Shown: piece by piece, positions 15,928 to 25,060 of the stretch
Position numbering within the stretch: position 1 is the first letter of the stretch
Layout: each line of letters opens with the position of its first letter
From: Cloacibacterium normanense
GTDB lineage: Bacteria > Bacteroidota > Bacteroidia > Flavobacteriales > Weeksellaceae
NCBI RefSeq assembly: GCF_002943105.1
Contig: NZ_PTPZ01000011.1
Coordinates: forward strand, 1-57,698
DNA length: 57,698 nt
Direction of reading: 5' to 3'
Translations under genes and position numbers: made by a program
The notes under the pieces: model-generated
Told to the model about the DNA's origin: nothing
Databases searched by the model: none
What the model saw: only the letters and a program-made list of their open reading frames with translations

Positions 15928-17901
15928 ATGAGTTTTAAATTAATAGCCATTAGACCAGTACCAGGAATAGATGCAAAGTTTCTAAAGAACCTTGTAGCAG
16001 GTGAAGTATACAACTTGTGCAATGATTATATTCTTAACAATGAACAGGGCAAACCTGTTGGTTATGATGGCAATATTATTTCAGTTCAATATAAACAAAC
16101 AGTTCCTGAAAATCTTTATTCAATCAAAAAAATTGATGGTGACATTATCAACATTAATGTTTCAGCAATTGTTGGGAAAAACGGAGCAGGGAAAAGTAGC
16201 CTCATTGACTTACTCTTACTATCAATATTTGTTGTTTCAAATAACTTAGAATTAGTTGACCCTGATAATTTCATTGAACATGATTCAAAAAATGAGGAAA
16301 AGTATGAGTTGAATAGATATAAAAAAGACATTGTAGAAATAGAGAATGGTTTAAAAGTTGAAATCTATTATCTTCTAAATGAAAAGTATTACAAATTAGT
16401 TATAAACAAAGGGAAACATTATTTAGAATCAGCGTCAAGCCAAGAAAGAAATGATGTTTTCAGGAAGGATAAACTTTCATTGAAGAAATATACTGAACTC
16501 AACAACTTTTTTTATTCAGTGATAGTTAATTACTCTTTTTACGCATTCAACTCTAATTATAGTGGTATATGGCTAAAATCATTTTTTCATAAGAATGACG
16601 GATACCAAATGCCTGTTGTAATAAATCCATTTCGGAATGAAGGAAAAATAGACGTAAATATTGAAACACTGCTGACCCGTTCAAGACTACTTTCAAATAT
16701 CCTTAGCATTCCAAGCTACAAAAATATTAATTATAAATCAACCATTGAAGGAATTGAACTTTCATTTGACCAGAATAAGGAATACAAATTTCTATCAAAT
16801 GGGGAATTGAGATTTACACCGACTTACATCGAAAAATTTCGAGGATTAATTTTAAAACCTCTATTTGAACTAATGTTTGGAAGTGCTTTTAAATATCCAG
16901 AAATTAATACACCCTTAAAAGAGTTAGCCGAAGTTTATTTGATAAATAAACTAATCACAATCCCATCACGATACATTGCTTTTGAAGATTTTGATAAAAA
17001 ATTCGCCAAAGTTAAAGAACGACCAGATAATTATGAATTGATTCAAAGTAATGCTAAGTCTTATGTTAATGAGCTAAACGAAGACAGAAGCCACATAACT
17101 TTAAAAGTAAGACAAACTTTAAATTTTTTAAGAGAGGACATTTATAACCTACCTACAGGGAATAATTTACAAGGAAAATTTGAAATAAGTTCAGTAGTAA
17201 GAAAACTGAATGGTTTAAAGCGAAATGAATGGTTTACTGAACTGATTGATTATTTGCCTCCTCCATTCTTTGTAAGCAAAATCAAATTTACTGATGGTAG
17301 CTATTTTGATGATTTAAGTTCAGGAGAAAAACAAAAAATTTATTCACTGAATTCCGTAATTTATCATTTAAGGAATTTAGAGTCTATAAACAAAAACAGA
17401 AGGAGGAATATTGAAAAACACGTTTCTTCTTATCAATCAGTAAATCTCATATTTGATGAAGTAGAGCTTTATTATCATCCACAATATCAAAAAGAAACTG
17501 TTTCCAGTCTACTAAATCTAATTCGGATTTCAAATCTTAAATACATTAAGAACATTAATATTTTGTTTTTAACTCATTCGCCATTTATTTTATCTGACAT
17601 ACCAATTCAAAATACAACCTTATTAACGATAGATAAGAAAACAGGCAAGAGTAAGTTAGTCAAAAAAAAGAAACAATCTTTTGGTGCTAATATTCACGAT
17701 TTACTTTCCGACAATTTTTTCTTGACAGGTACTTTAATTGGCAACTTGGCGGATAGACGAATAACGCAATTAATAGAAAAGATTAAAACAAGTAAAGTTT
17801 CTAAAGATGATAAGCTAATGTTGAAACTAATTGGTGATACTTTTTTAAAAACTAGTATAGAACAATTTAAGAAGATAAATGATAAAGATTCAAATAAATA
17901 A
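15928..17901 (+). CDS. AAA/ABC-type ATPase of a Septu-like defence pair (PtuA-like)
   Basis: A 657-residue ATPase of the SMC/RecF-like group used in defence. Walker A is GKNGAGKSS (83-91), the ABC signature is LSSGEKQK near residue 464, Walker B is LIFDEVELYYHP (Asp510, Glu511), and the H-loop is LTHSPF near residue 550. The middle part between the two halves is long and helical. It begins 13 bases after hamB, and the next gene, an HNH nuclease, starts inside its 3' end. ATPase plus HNH nuclease is the Septu (PtuA-PtuB) arrangement, also used in some retron systems. The ATPase is longer than classical PtuA, so 'Septu-like' is the safer name. Confidence 0.78.
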   Translation: MSFKLIAIRPVPGIDAKFLKNLVAGEVYNLCNDYILNNEQGKPVGYDGNIISVQYKQTVPENLYSIKKIDGDIININVSAIVGKNGAGKSSLIDLLLLSIFVVSNNLELVDPDNFIEHDSKNEEKYELNRYKKDIVEIENGLKVEIYYLLNEKYYKLVINKGKHYLESASSQERNDVFRKDKLSLKKYTELNNFFYSVIVNYSFYAFNSNYSGIWLKSFFHKNDGYQMPVVINPFRNEGKIDVNIETLLTRSRLLSNILSIPSYKNINYKSTIEGIELSFDQNKEYKFLSNGELRFTPTYIEKFRGLILKPLFELMFGSAFKYPEINTPLKELAEVYLINKLITIPSRYIAFEDFDKKFAKVKERPDNYELIQSNAKSYVNELNEDRSHITLKVRQTLNFLREDIYNLPTGNNLQGKFEISSVVRKLNGLKRNEWFTELIDYLPPPFFVSKIKFTDGSYFDDLSSGEKQKIYSLNSVIYHLRNLESINKNRRRNIEKHVSSYQSVNLIFDEVELYYHPQYQKETVSSLLNLIRISNLKYIKNINILFLTHSPFILSDIPIQNTTLLTIDKKTGKSKLVKKKKQSFGANIHDLLSDNFFLTGTLIGNLADRRITQLIEKIKTSKVSKDDKLMLKLIGDTFLKTSIEQFKKINDKDSNK

Positions 17902-19087
17902 TCTACAGCAAAAAAAACAGGAATACTTGAACGCAGTTCTTGAAAAAGTTGCATATAGACTTTCAATTTTACAAAAATCTCTTTTTCATTTAAACGGAGA
18001 TGCTATTGATTATAGCAACGGTGATTTAGTTAGCTTTCGAGCAATAACAAGAGATATAATCTCTTTGGTTGGTGATGATATTAAAATACCTAATGGTCAA
18101 ATCGGATACACAAACGCAATAACAAATTACCGTGCAAATGCAAATAATTTGGGCAACATTAATCTCCAAGGCCTTATTGCCTTTTGCCATGATATGCTTG
18201 CGAACAATAAAACACAACTCTCGGAATTATTGATTTGTGAAGCGAATGGATTAATGAATTTAAATCAAAATATTCTAAACACTTATGTTTTAAATACAAA
18301 TTCCAATATCGGAATTATAAAACTAGCTTTTGATTACCAAAGATTCAGTGATGATATTTCATCATTTATAAGAGCATATTTTAGAGTAAATGAGTTTGTA
18401 AAAGTTTGTCCATACTGCAACAAGAAAGAAGCATTATACGAAACGAATGACTATAATGAGGCTGTTGAATCATACCATTTAGACCATTTTTATGACAAAG
18501 CCACATTTCCACTTTTATCTTATTGCTTATTCAATTTAGTACCTAGCGACAATACATGCAATGTAACAAACAAAGGCACTACAAAATTTACTGCAATACA
18601 TCACTTAAACCCTCATGAACAAGGGTATGACGACAAAATAAAATTTACTCCAATAGGAATTACGCCTTCAAATGAAGTTTTGACCATTGAAGTTGAAATA
18701 TTAGAACGGCAAGGAACCGCTTTATATACTAAAATTAATGGCAACAATCCTCCAAATTTAGAGCAAACCAATTTGGGTAATTTGAATGTTTTTAAAATAC
18801 GTTCAAAATATAAAGCAGAAAAGATTAAAGCAGGTCAAATATTAGAGTTGGTAAAATCAAATGACAAAAATATACAGCACATTAAAAAGTTCTTACAAAG
18901 TCTAAAAGGGTTGAATAAAGAATTAACTTATATTGATTGGTATAAGAAAAAAATAAATAGCTCTTATTATCCTGAAACCTTCAATGAAAGTTCATATTCA
19001 AAATTTTGTCGCGACATACATGACTATTACTACTCAAAAAATGAAACAAGTTTTAATAGGTACATAGTTGAACTTATTAATCAGTGA
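17879..19087 (+). CDS. HNH endonuclease of a Septu-like defence pair (PtuB-like)
   Basis: A 402-residue protein with an HNH nuclease core in the middle: CPYC (Cys177, Cys180), then YHLDHFYDK (His200-Leu-Asp-His203) and a downstream NLVPSDNTCN segment that supplies the closing Asn and further ligands. About 170 residues precede the HNH core and some 170 helical residues follow it, so it is much larger than typical PtuB. It overlaps the ATPase gene by 23 bases, which implies coupled translation. The expected role is cutting nucleic acid after activation by the partner ATPase; the substrate cannot be told from sequence. Confidence 0.8.
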   Translation: MIKIQINNLQQKKQEYLNAVLEKVAYRLSILQKSLFHLNGDAIDYSNGDLVSFRAITRDIISLVGDDIKIPNGQIGYTNAITNYRANANNLGNINLQGLIAFCHDMLANNKTQLSELLICEANGLMNLNQNILNTYVLNTNSNIGIIKLAFDYQRFSDDISSFIRAYFRVNEFVKVCPYCNKKEALYETNDYNEAVESYHLDHFYDKATFPLLSYCLFNLVPSDNTCNVTNKGTTKFTAIHHLNPHEQGYDDKIKFTPIGITPSNEVLTIEVEILERQGTALYTKINGNNPPNLEQTNLGNLNVFKIRSKYKAEKIKAGQILELVKSNDKNIQHIKKFLQSLKGLNKELTYIDWYKKKINSSYYPETFNESSYSKFCRDIHDYYYSKNETSFNRYIVELINQ

Positions 19088-19104
19088 AAATTAAATAAAA
19101 ATAG

Positions 19105-19124
19105 TTTCATTCTATCGAATGAAA
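19105..19124. terminator. hairpin ending the Hachiman/Septu-like operon
   Basis: TTTCATTC (19105-19112) pairs with GAATGAAA (19117-19124) around the loop TATC, 17 bases after the HNH gene stop. There is no T run, so it is a weak terminator or an mRNA-end hairpin. Confidence 0.5.
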
Positions 19125-19608
19125 TAGATTGCAAAAAACAGCTCATGTTTAAACACATTTGCAAACTGCAAAAGCCTAAGCTCAGGTCAAAACTTACAAA
19201 AAAGATTCCACATTTTCCGCGCAGACAAAATTGAATTAAAAAAAATCCCTCCCCTTCAGAAAATTATAAATACGCAGCCAAAGGGTCCAAAACGAAAACG
19301 AAAAAGGTAGTTAAACTCAATAACGATAATGGTTTAAAGGTACAGTGGATAAGAACGATAGCTAGAACAGACGTAATTGAAGTGCGGCTCCCAATTTTCA
19401 AAACAATATTCAAAAATCATATAAATAGAATCTCTATTAATCTCTTTAAGTGAGGTTTATTTTATTGTTAAGGCTATTTAGACGCTAAAAATCAAAATTC
19501 AAGATACAGATAGCGAAATGCTTATGTACACACATTATGACAGACCAGATTTAATATATTTTCTCCATTTTTGTTGCTATAGGGATTTTCTATCATAAGA
19601 TTCTATTA
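19125..19608. other. gene-free stretch between the defence island and the XRE gene
   Basis: About 480 bases without a supported coding frame on either strand. Composition is locally a little richer in G/C than the defence genes, and patches of purine-rich sequence (around 19290) occur. No hairpin, promoter or repeat of note was seen. It could be the worn boundary between two separately acquired modules. Confidence 0.4.
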
Positions 19609-19851
19609 TTAAAGACCAGAATAATAATCTTCAAAAACAATATCAAACAATTCTTTTGGATGAACTCTTAAACCTTTTGCTAATTCTTGTATAGTTGAGA
19701 TTCTTAAATCAACTTCTCCTTTCTCAATTTTGCTTATATTGCTATGGTCAACATCACACTTTTGGGCTAGTTCTCTATAACTTAGACCAAGTTTTTTTCT
19801 ATATTTTTCAACATTCTTACCAAATGCTATTCGAAATTCAATTTTATCCAT
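19609..19851 (-). CDS. small XRE-family (HTH) transcriptional regulator
   Basis: An 80-residue protein that is almost only an XRE/Cro-type helix-turn-helix domain: the pair LSYRELAQKCDVDHSNISKI, then GEVDLRISTIQELAKGL and a short tail ending in an FDIVFEDY-type segment. The ATG at 19851 is preferred to a start four codons further out. It reads leftward toward the defence island. A 7-bp inverted repeat lies 46 bases upstream of its start (19897-19920), a likely self-controlled operator. It may regulate itself and the rightward leader transcript. Confidence 0.88.
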   Translation of the reverse strand: MDKIEFRIAFGKNVEKYRKKLGLSYRELAQKCDVDHSNISKIEKGEVDLRISTIQELAKGLRVHPKELFDIVFEDYYSGL

Positions 19852-19896
19852 TAGAATTAACAATGAATAAGCAATTTGAGGAGTTTTTAATAAAAA

Positions 19897-19920
19897 TTTG
19901 TAGTTGAATAAACCTACAAA
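19897..19920. promoter_or_regulatory. inverted repeat TTTGTAG-N10-CTACAAA, probable XRE operator
   Basis: Perfect 7-bp arms at 19897-19903 and 19914-19920 with a 10-base spacer, one helical turn plus a bit between half-site centres. It lies in the divergent region upstream of the XRE gene and 15 bases before a rightward -7 box, so a bound repressor could affect both directions. Confidence 0.55.
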
Positions 19921-19934
19921 TAAATATTTTTTAT

Positions 19935-19942
19935 TATATTTG
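19935..19942 (+). promoter_or_regulatory. -7 box TATATTTG facing the leader region
   Basis: TATATTTG matches the TAnnTTTG consensus and points right, away from the XRE gene. If used, the transcript begins at about 19949, exactly at a second palindrome, and would run through the structured leader into the TlpA/SusC/SusD operon. Confidence 0.5.
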
Positions 19943-19949
19943 TAAAAAC

Positions 19950-19969
19950 ATTACATCCAATGATGTAAT
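19950..19969. repeat. perfect palindrome ATTACATC-CAAT-GATGTAAT
   Basis: Eight-base arms at 19950-19957 and 19962-19969 with a 4-base centre, immediately after a putative -7 box. It may be an operator at the transcript start, or a 5' hairpin that protects the RNA. Confidence 0.5.
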
Positions 19970-20038
19970 TTTGCGATACTTCAACAAAATATTAGAAGCT
20001 ATTGCTTAGAATCTCGATTCGAAAACTGGTAATTTTTA

Positions 20039-20099
20039 ACATGCGAGAGGATAAGTAAAAAGCTCACGACCTAGGCGTGGGCTCTCTTATCTGCATGTA
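20039..20099. terminator. compound stem-loop; good intrinsic terminator for minus-strand transcripts
   Basis: Three nested paired blocks fold this segment: ACATGC with GCATGT, GATAAG with CTTATC, and AGCTCACG (20061-20068) with CGTGGGCT (20076-20083) around ACCTAGG. Read on the minus strand, the inner stem is followed directly by TTTTT, which is an intrinsic terminator. On the plus strand it would be a structured leader hairpin. Confidence 0.55.
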
Positions 20100-20422
20100 A
20101 GGTATACCAGTACCCCGAATCGGATAATGTAGAGTTCCATGCCGTTTTCTTTTTATGCCGTCCGCATCCTTTACACTAAGCAATTTTTCAAGATACAGTA
20201 TCAGAGAGACGGATACAATGGCAGCGCACCATTGCGGCTTATTAGCTTTCACGGGACATTTCATCATTCATATTAAATTCAGACCACTTTGCAGAGGGAG
20301 GCTATCTTTTGGTATTCTTCCTCTCTTAGAGGTTAACTAAAAACCTAAAACCAAGAAACAGACAGTCCACAAAACCACAAACCATAGAAAAACTCAATTA
20401 AAAAAGCCCTTTCCGCAAAAGT
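20100..20422. other. G/C-richer leader of the TlpA-SusC-SusD operon with competing small frames, possible structured RNA or mini-gene
   Basis: Base composition is visibly less AT-rich than in both flanks. Three small frames compete: a minus-strand frame of 67 codons (20064-20267) whose stop lies inside the terminator stem at 20061-20083, a plus-strand frame of 61 codons (20155-20340), and a shorter plus-strand one from the ATG at about 20139. None resembles a protein known to me. A hairpin-terminated minus-strand gene and a leader RNA are both possible. No choice is made here. Confidence 0.35.
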
Positions 20423-20485
20423 TTGGCGACCACGCAGAAAGAGCATTTACAGTTCTTAAACTTAATTAAAAACCTATTCAAAAAT

Positions 20486-21778
20486 ATGAAAAATATTTTT
20501 TGCAGGGGATTCTTGTCCCTAGTATTTACTATAGTGGCCGCAACCACGAGTTTTGCCCAGACTAAATCCCTTAAAATAGGAGAGGCGCTCCCAGAAAGCA
20601 TTTGGTCTACTCCCTTACAATTGGTCAACCATTCACAGAAAACAATGACTCTTAATCAGGATAAAGAAAAGCTCATCCTACTTGACTTTTGGGCTACTTG
20701 GTGCAGCAGTTGTTTGGTCAACTTTCCGAAAATGGAAGAACTCCAAAAACAATTTGGCGACAAAATAAAAATTATCCCAGTCAGCAACCAGGACCGTCCA
20801 ACCCTAGAAAAATTCTTTGCCACTAAAAACGGTCAGCGCTATAAACAAGTGGTTTCCGTAGCAGGGGATAAAATCTTTCATCAGCTCTTCCCACACAAAG
20901 GCGTGCCCTATATCGTATGGATTAAAAACGGTAAACTACTCAATACCACAGATGCAGAACAGGTAACAGAAACCTCGATTTCAGAAATACTCGGAAACAA
21001 GAAATCCTCATTACAGACGGTGACTCAAATCGATAAAACCCGACCACTCATGCTTTCTGAAAACTACGATACCGAAATGGAAACCGAATTGCAATCCTTT
21101 GCTTTTCTTTCAAAAGGCAGAATCAGAGCGTTAGATTTCGGAACATGGTTTCATAGGGATAAAGGCAAGACCTACGGCAGGCAGTTCACGAATAAATCTC
21201 TTTTGGAAATATATAGAGCAATAGGTTATGAACTTTTTGAGCAAAGAGGGGATGTTTTAAGTGAAAAACGAATGTTAAATACCATTCAACAACCTGAAAA
21301 TATAGATTTCAATACCAATATCACCAGTAAAGAAACCGACGCCAAATTATACAGCATAGATTTTATAGTTCCAAAAAGCCAAGCAGATTCCTTGTACAGC
21401 AAAATGCTCCGTTTTATCAATGAAAATACGCCTTACACAGTAAGTTTAGAGAAAATAGTAACACAATGCCTTGTACTGAAACGCACTTCTGGAAAAGATA
21501 AAATCGCCACAAAAGGAGGTGTTTTTGTAAATAAATTTCTAAAAACACCATCGGTGTTGCAAAACGCTACTTTGGATTATATGCTCTCAGCACTTAATGT
21601 TAACAAGAACATCACCGCTCTACCTGTCATTGATGAAACAGGATATAAAGGAAAAGTAGATTTGCGCTTTTCAAATGTAAATGACATTAAAACTCTTCAG
21701 AAAGAATTAGCCCAATATGACCTCGCATTGGAAGAGGAAGAACGAGCAATCTTGATGCTTGTGATTAAAGACAAATAA
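20486..21778 (+). CDS. secreted TlpA-like thioredoxin with a C-terminal domain of unknown function
   Basis: A 430-residue periplasmic disulfide oxidoreductase. The ATG at 20486 is chosen because it gives a clean signal peptide (MKNIFCRGFLSLVFT, cleavage after SFAQ); an in-frame ATG at 20423 would put 21 polar residues before it. The TlpA/thioredoxin domain has the active site WATWCSSC (Cys73, Cys76) and the cis-proline loop GVPYIVW. The last 220 residues have no motif that I recognise; their pattern resembles the DUF3738-type tail found on similar Bacteroidota proteins. It lies 34 bases upstream of the SusC-like gene, an arrangement seen repeatedly in Chryseobacterium-type genomes, and probably acts on the imported substrate or the receptor. 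Confidence 0.85.
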   Translation: MKNIFCRGFLSLVFTIVAATTSFAQTKSLKIGEALPESIWSTPLQLVNHSQKTMTLNQDKEKLILLDFWATWCSSCLVNFPKMEELQKQFGDKIKIIPVSNQDRPTLEKFFATKNGQRYKQVVSVAGDKIFHQLFPHKGVPYIVWIKNGKLLNTTDAEQVTETSISEILGNKKSSLQTVTQIDKTRPLMLSENYDTEMETELQSFAFLSKGRIRALDFGTWFHRDKGKTYGRQFTNKSLLEIYRAIGYELFEQRGDVLSEKRMLNTIQQPENIDFNTNITSKETDAKLYSIDFIVPKSQADSLYSKMLRFINENTPYTVSLEKIVTQCLVLKRTSGKDKIATKGGVFVNKFLKTPSVLQNATLDYMLSALNVNKNITALPVIDETGYKGKVDLRFSNVNDIKTLQKELAQYDLALEEEERAILMLVIKDK

Positions 21779-21812
21779 TACCATCAACAACAAAAGAACA
21801 AATTAAAAAAAC

Positions 21813-24800
21813 ATGAAGAAAATTTTGATTTTACCTGTGCTCTGTTGCAGCATAGGAATAATGGCACAACAAAAGATTAGTGGAGTAGTGCTAGATGCTA
21901 CAACAGAAAAACCCCTTGTCGGAATCCGTGTAGGAATTCCACAAACAAAAACCACCACTTTTACAGATGGGGAAGGACGTTTTGTACTTTCCATAAGTGG
22001 AAACAATTCAAAAGCTGTAACCCTACATCTATCTGGTGAAGAGTACAACAGCCGAGAACAAAGCCTACAACTTCCTGTGCAAAAACCACTTGTATTGTAT
22101 TTATCATTGAATGTAAAAGAAATACAAGAAGTAGTACTCTCTAACGGATACCAAAAAATTCCTAAAGAAAGAGCAACGGGTTCTTTCTCATCAGCAGATG
22201 GAAAACTTTTGCAACAGCAGGTGAGTACCAATATCATGGACAGACTTACCTCCATTATGAGCGGATTAACCGAAAGTAAAGGATTGAGTGATAATGGACA
22301 ACTGATGATAAGAGGACTGAGTACTTTAAAAGGTCCTAAAAGCCCTTTGATTATTCTGGATAATTTCCCTTATGAAGGAGATTTAAGCCGTATCAATCCC
22401 AATATGGTAGAAAATATTACCGTATTGAAAGATGCCGCCGCATCTAGCATTTGGGGAGCAAGAGCCGCCAATGGTGTCATTGTCATTACCACAAAAAACT
22501 CAAAATTCAATCAGCCATTCTCCTTAGAATTTTCCGCAAATACCACTGTAAGCTCAAGGCCAGATTTGGGATATAGTCGCCAAATGAGAAGCACAGATTT
22601 TATAGATGTAGAAATGGAGCTTTTTAAGAAAGGCTATTATGACAGTGATATCAACTCACCCAATCATCCTGTACTCACCCCAGTAGTAGATTTGTTGAAT
22701 AAAGAAAGGCAAGGAATAATTACGCAAGATGAAGCTAGAAAACAGATTGACCGATTGCGAACAATAGATGTAAGAGACCAGTACAGAAAATATATGTATC
22801 TGCCGATGGAAAACAAGCAATATGCATTAAACATATCTGGAGGTACCCCTCAATTAGCGTGGACGTCATTCATAGGTTATGATGATAATATCGGAAACCT
22901 TGAAGAAAAATACCAAAGATTAAATACCAGATTTCAGACCACATGGCGCCCATTTGAAAAGGTAACCATAACTACGGGAGTTTATTTTACCAATACCAGT
23001 TCTAAAAGTGGAAGAAGTGCATATAATTCGGTGACGATAAAAGGGAATTGGAAAATTCCTTATCTGGAATTTGCAGATGAACAAGGTAATCCTCTAGTCG
23101 TCAACTCTATTTTTGACCAGAATTATAAAAATAGTTTACAAGGAAGCGGATTATTAGACTGGAATTACTATCCCCTTACCGATTGGCAGCATAATGTTTC
23201 AAAGAATAATACCTATGAAATCATCATCAATACTGGTATTAATTACAAATTGTTTAAAGGATTAGAAGCAGATGTGAAATATCAGTATCAGCGAGTGAAT
23301 GGGCAAAGTTCAACCCTATATGATGAGCAAAGCTATAATGGAAGATATTTAATTAACAGTTTCGCCCAGAAAAATCAAGATGGAAGCATTAAGTTCATCA
23401 TTCCTAAGGGAGGAATCCTAACTCAAGGAAATAGTCAAACTTCCATTAATAACTTTAGAGGACAACTCAATTACAATAAGATTTTTGGAAAACATAGTAT
23501 CTCAGCATTAGCAGGAGGAGAAATAAGAGAAACAGTTACCAATTATGAGAATAATCGCTATTATGGTTACAACTCGTATGATAGGTCTGTAGGGGTTGTA
23601 GACTATACCCGTCCATATCCTCATTTTGTGACAGGAGATAATAATTTTATCGAAAAAAATATGTCATTGAGGGAAACCCATCTGAATTTTTTATCCTTTT
23701 TTGCCAATGCTGCCTATACCTTTGATAAGAAATATGTCGTGTCAGGAAGTATGAGAAGAGATGCCAGTAATCTTTTCGGACTTACCACAAATGACCAGTG
23801 GAATCCGTTTTGGTCAGCAGGTTTGGCATGGAATATATCCAATGAAGACTTTTATAAGGTAAAATGGCTTCCTAGTATCAAGTTAAGAGGCTCTTATGGT
23901 TTCAACGGAAATATAGACCCCGCAATGGTTGCGGTGACCACTGTTGCCTATGACCCTGATGTATCTGTTTATACAGGAGAACCGATGGCTAGAATAGACC
24001 AGTATTTTAATCCCCAATTGCGCTGGGAGATGATGAGAATGATTAATGTTGGAATTGATTTTGCTACAAAAAACAATCGTATAACGGGTTCGCTAGAATT
24101 TTACAACAAAAAAGGAAGCAACCTTTTTGGGCTAGCTCCTATCGATTATACGACTGGAGTCACTACCATGCTATGGAATGTGGCAGGAATGAAAGGCAAC
24201 GGGATAGATGTGGTACTCAATACTAAGAATATTGATAAAGCATTCAAATGGAACAGTATCATCAATTTCAGCACCTATAAAGATGAAGTAACCGATTATT
24301 ATCTTCCTACTACTTTTGCCAGTGATTTTGTTACCCAATCAGGCTCTACCGCTCCTATTTCAGGAGTTATTGGACTACCTGTTTATTCCGTTTTTGCCTA
24401 CAAATGGGCTGGGCTTGACCCCGAAACAGGAGCTCCTAGAGGTTACCTAAACGGTGAAATCAGCAAAAATTATTCAGAAATCACTTCCTCTGACAGAGGA
24501 ATTGAAGATTTACAATACTTTGGTTCTGCTATTCCTACCAGTTTTGGTTCTTTTATCAATTCATTGAGTTATATGCAGTTGAACTTGGATATAGGCATCA
24601 CCTATAAATTCGGATATTGGTTCAGAAGAAGTTCTATTAATTATACTAACCTTATCAGCAGTAGGGATGGGCACAGCGATTATGAGAACAGATGGCAGAA
24701 ACCTGGTGATGAACTCATGACTCATGTTCCCGCAAATCCATATACCTCTAATTCTGCAAGAGATGCTTTCTATAACGGTTCCTCGGTATTGGTGGAAAAA

Positions 24801-25022
24801 GGAGACCATATCCGTTTGCAATATATTAATGTTGGCTATCAATTCAAAAATGCCCAACTGAAAGGCATTGCGATGAAAAGTTTACACATATATTGTTCTG
24901 TTAGCAATTTAGGAATGCTATGGAAAGCCAATAAATCGGGAATAGACCCTGATTACAACTGGGGAACTTATTCCTTAAAACCAGTGACTACCTATTCGTT
25001 TGGGCTTCGTGCTCAATTTTAA
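21813..25022 (+). CDS. SusC/RagA-family TonB-dependent outer-membrane receptor
   Basis: A 1069-residue TonB-dependent transporter. It has a signal peptide (cleavage near residue 18, after GIMAQ), a carboxypeptidase-regulatory-like domain (about 20-95, ISGVVLDATTEKPL), and the SusC-specific segment EVVLSNGYQ. The plug domain (about 115-230) holds IRGLSTLKGPKSPLIILD and LKDAAASSIWGARAANGV. A beta-barrel of some 800 residues ends in Phe, as outer-membrane proteins do. It imports an oligomeric ligand using energy from TonB. The partner SusD-like lipoprotein follows after 38 bases. The ligand is unknown; no glycosidase is nearby, so peptides or other compounds are as likely as sugars. Confidence 0.94.
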   Translation: MKKILILPVLCCSIGIMAQQKISGVVLDATTEKPLVGIRVGIPQTKTTTFTDGEGRFVLSISGNNSKAVTLHLSGEEYNSREQSLQLPVQKPLVLYLSLNVKEIQEVVLSNGYQKIPKERATGSFSSADGKLLQQQVSTNIMDRLTSIMSGLTESKGLSDNGQLMIRGLSTLKGPKSPLIILDNFPYEGDLSRINPNMVENITVLKDAAASSIWGARAANGVIVITTKNSKFNQPFSLEFSANTTVSSRPDLGYSRQMRSTDFIDVEMELFKKGYYDSDINSPNHPVLTPVVDLLNKERQGIITQDEARKQIDRLRTIDVRDQYRKYMYLPMENKQYALNISGGTPQLAWTSFIGYDDNIGNLEEKYQRLNTRFQTTWRPFEKVTITTGVYFTNTSSKSGRSAYNSVTIKGNWKIPYLEFADEQGNPLVVNSIFDQNYKNSLQGSGLLDWNYYPLTDWQHNVSKNNTYEIIINTGINYKLFKGLEADVKYQYQRVNGQSSTLYDEQSYNGRYLINSFAQKNQDGSIKFIIPKGGILTQGNSQTSINNFRGQLNYNKIFGKHSISALAGGEIRETVTNYENNRYYGYNSYDRSVGVVDYTRPYPHFVTGDNNFIEKNMSLRETHLNFLSFFANAAYTFDKKYVVSGSMRRDASNLFGLTTNDQWNPFWSAGLAWNISNEDFYKVKWLPSIKLRGSYGFNGNIDPAMVAVTTVAYDPDVSVYTGEPMARIDQYFNPQLRWEMMRMINVGIDFATKNNRITGSLEFYNKKGSNLFGLAPIDYTTGVTTMLWNVAGMKGNGIDVVLNTKNIDKAFKWNSIINFSTYKDEVTDYYLPTTFASDFVTQSGSTAPISGVIGLPVYSVFAYKWAGLDPETGAPRGYLNGEISKNYSEITSSDRGIEDLQYFGSAIPTSFGSFINSLSYMQLNLDIGITYKFGYWFRRSSINYTNLISSRDGHSDYENRWQKPGDELMTHVPANPYTSNSARDAFYNGSSVLVEKGDHIRLQYINVGYQFKNAQLKGIAMKSLHIYCSVSNLGMLWKANKSGIDPDYNWGTYSLKPVTTYSFGLRAQF

Positions 25023-25060
25023 ATATAACTTGAATCATAAATCATTAAATAAGAAATAAG

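Noticed and set aside
24561-24857. A 98-codon minus-strand frame inside the SusC gene
   Set aside because: Antisense shadow of the beta-barrel region of a full-length SusC.
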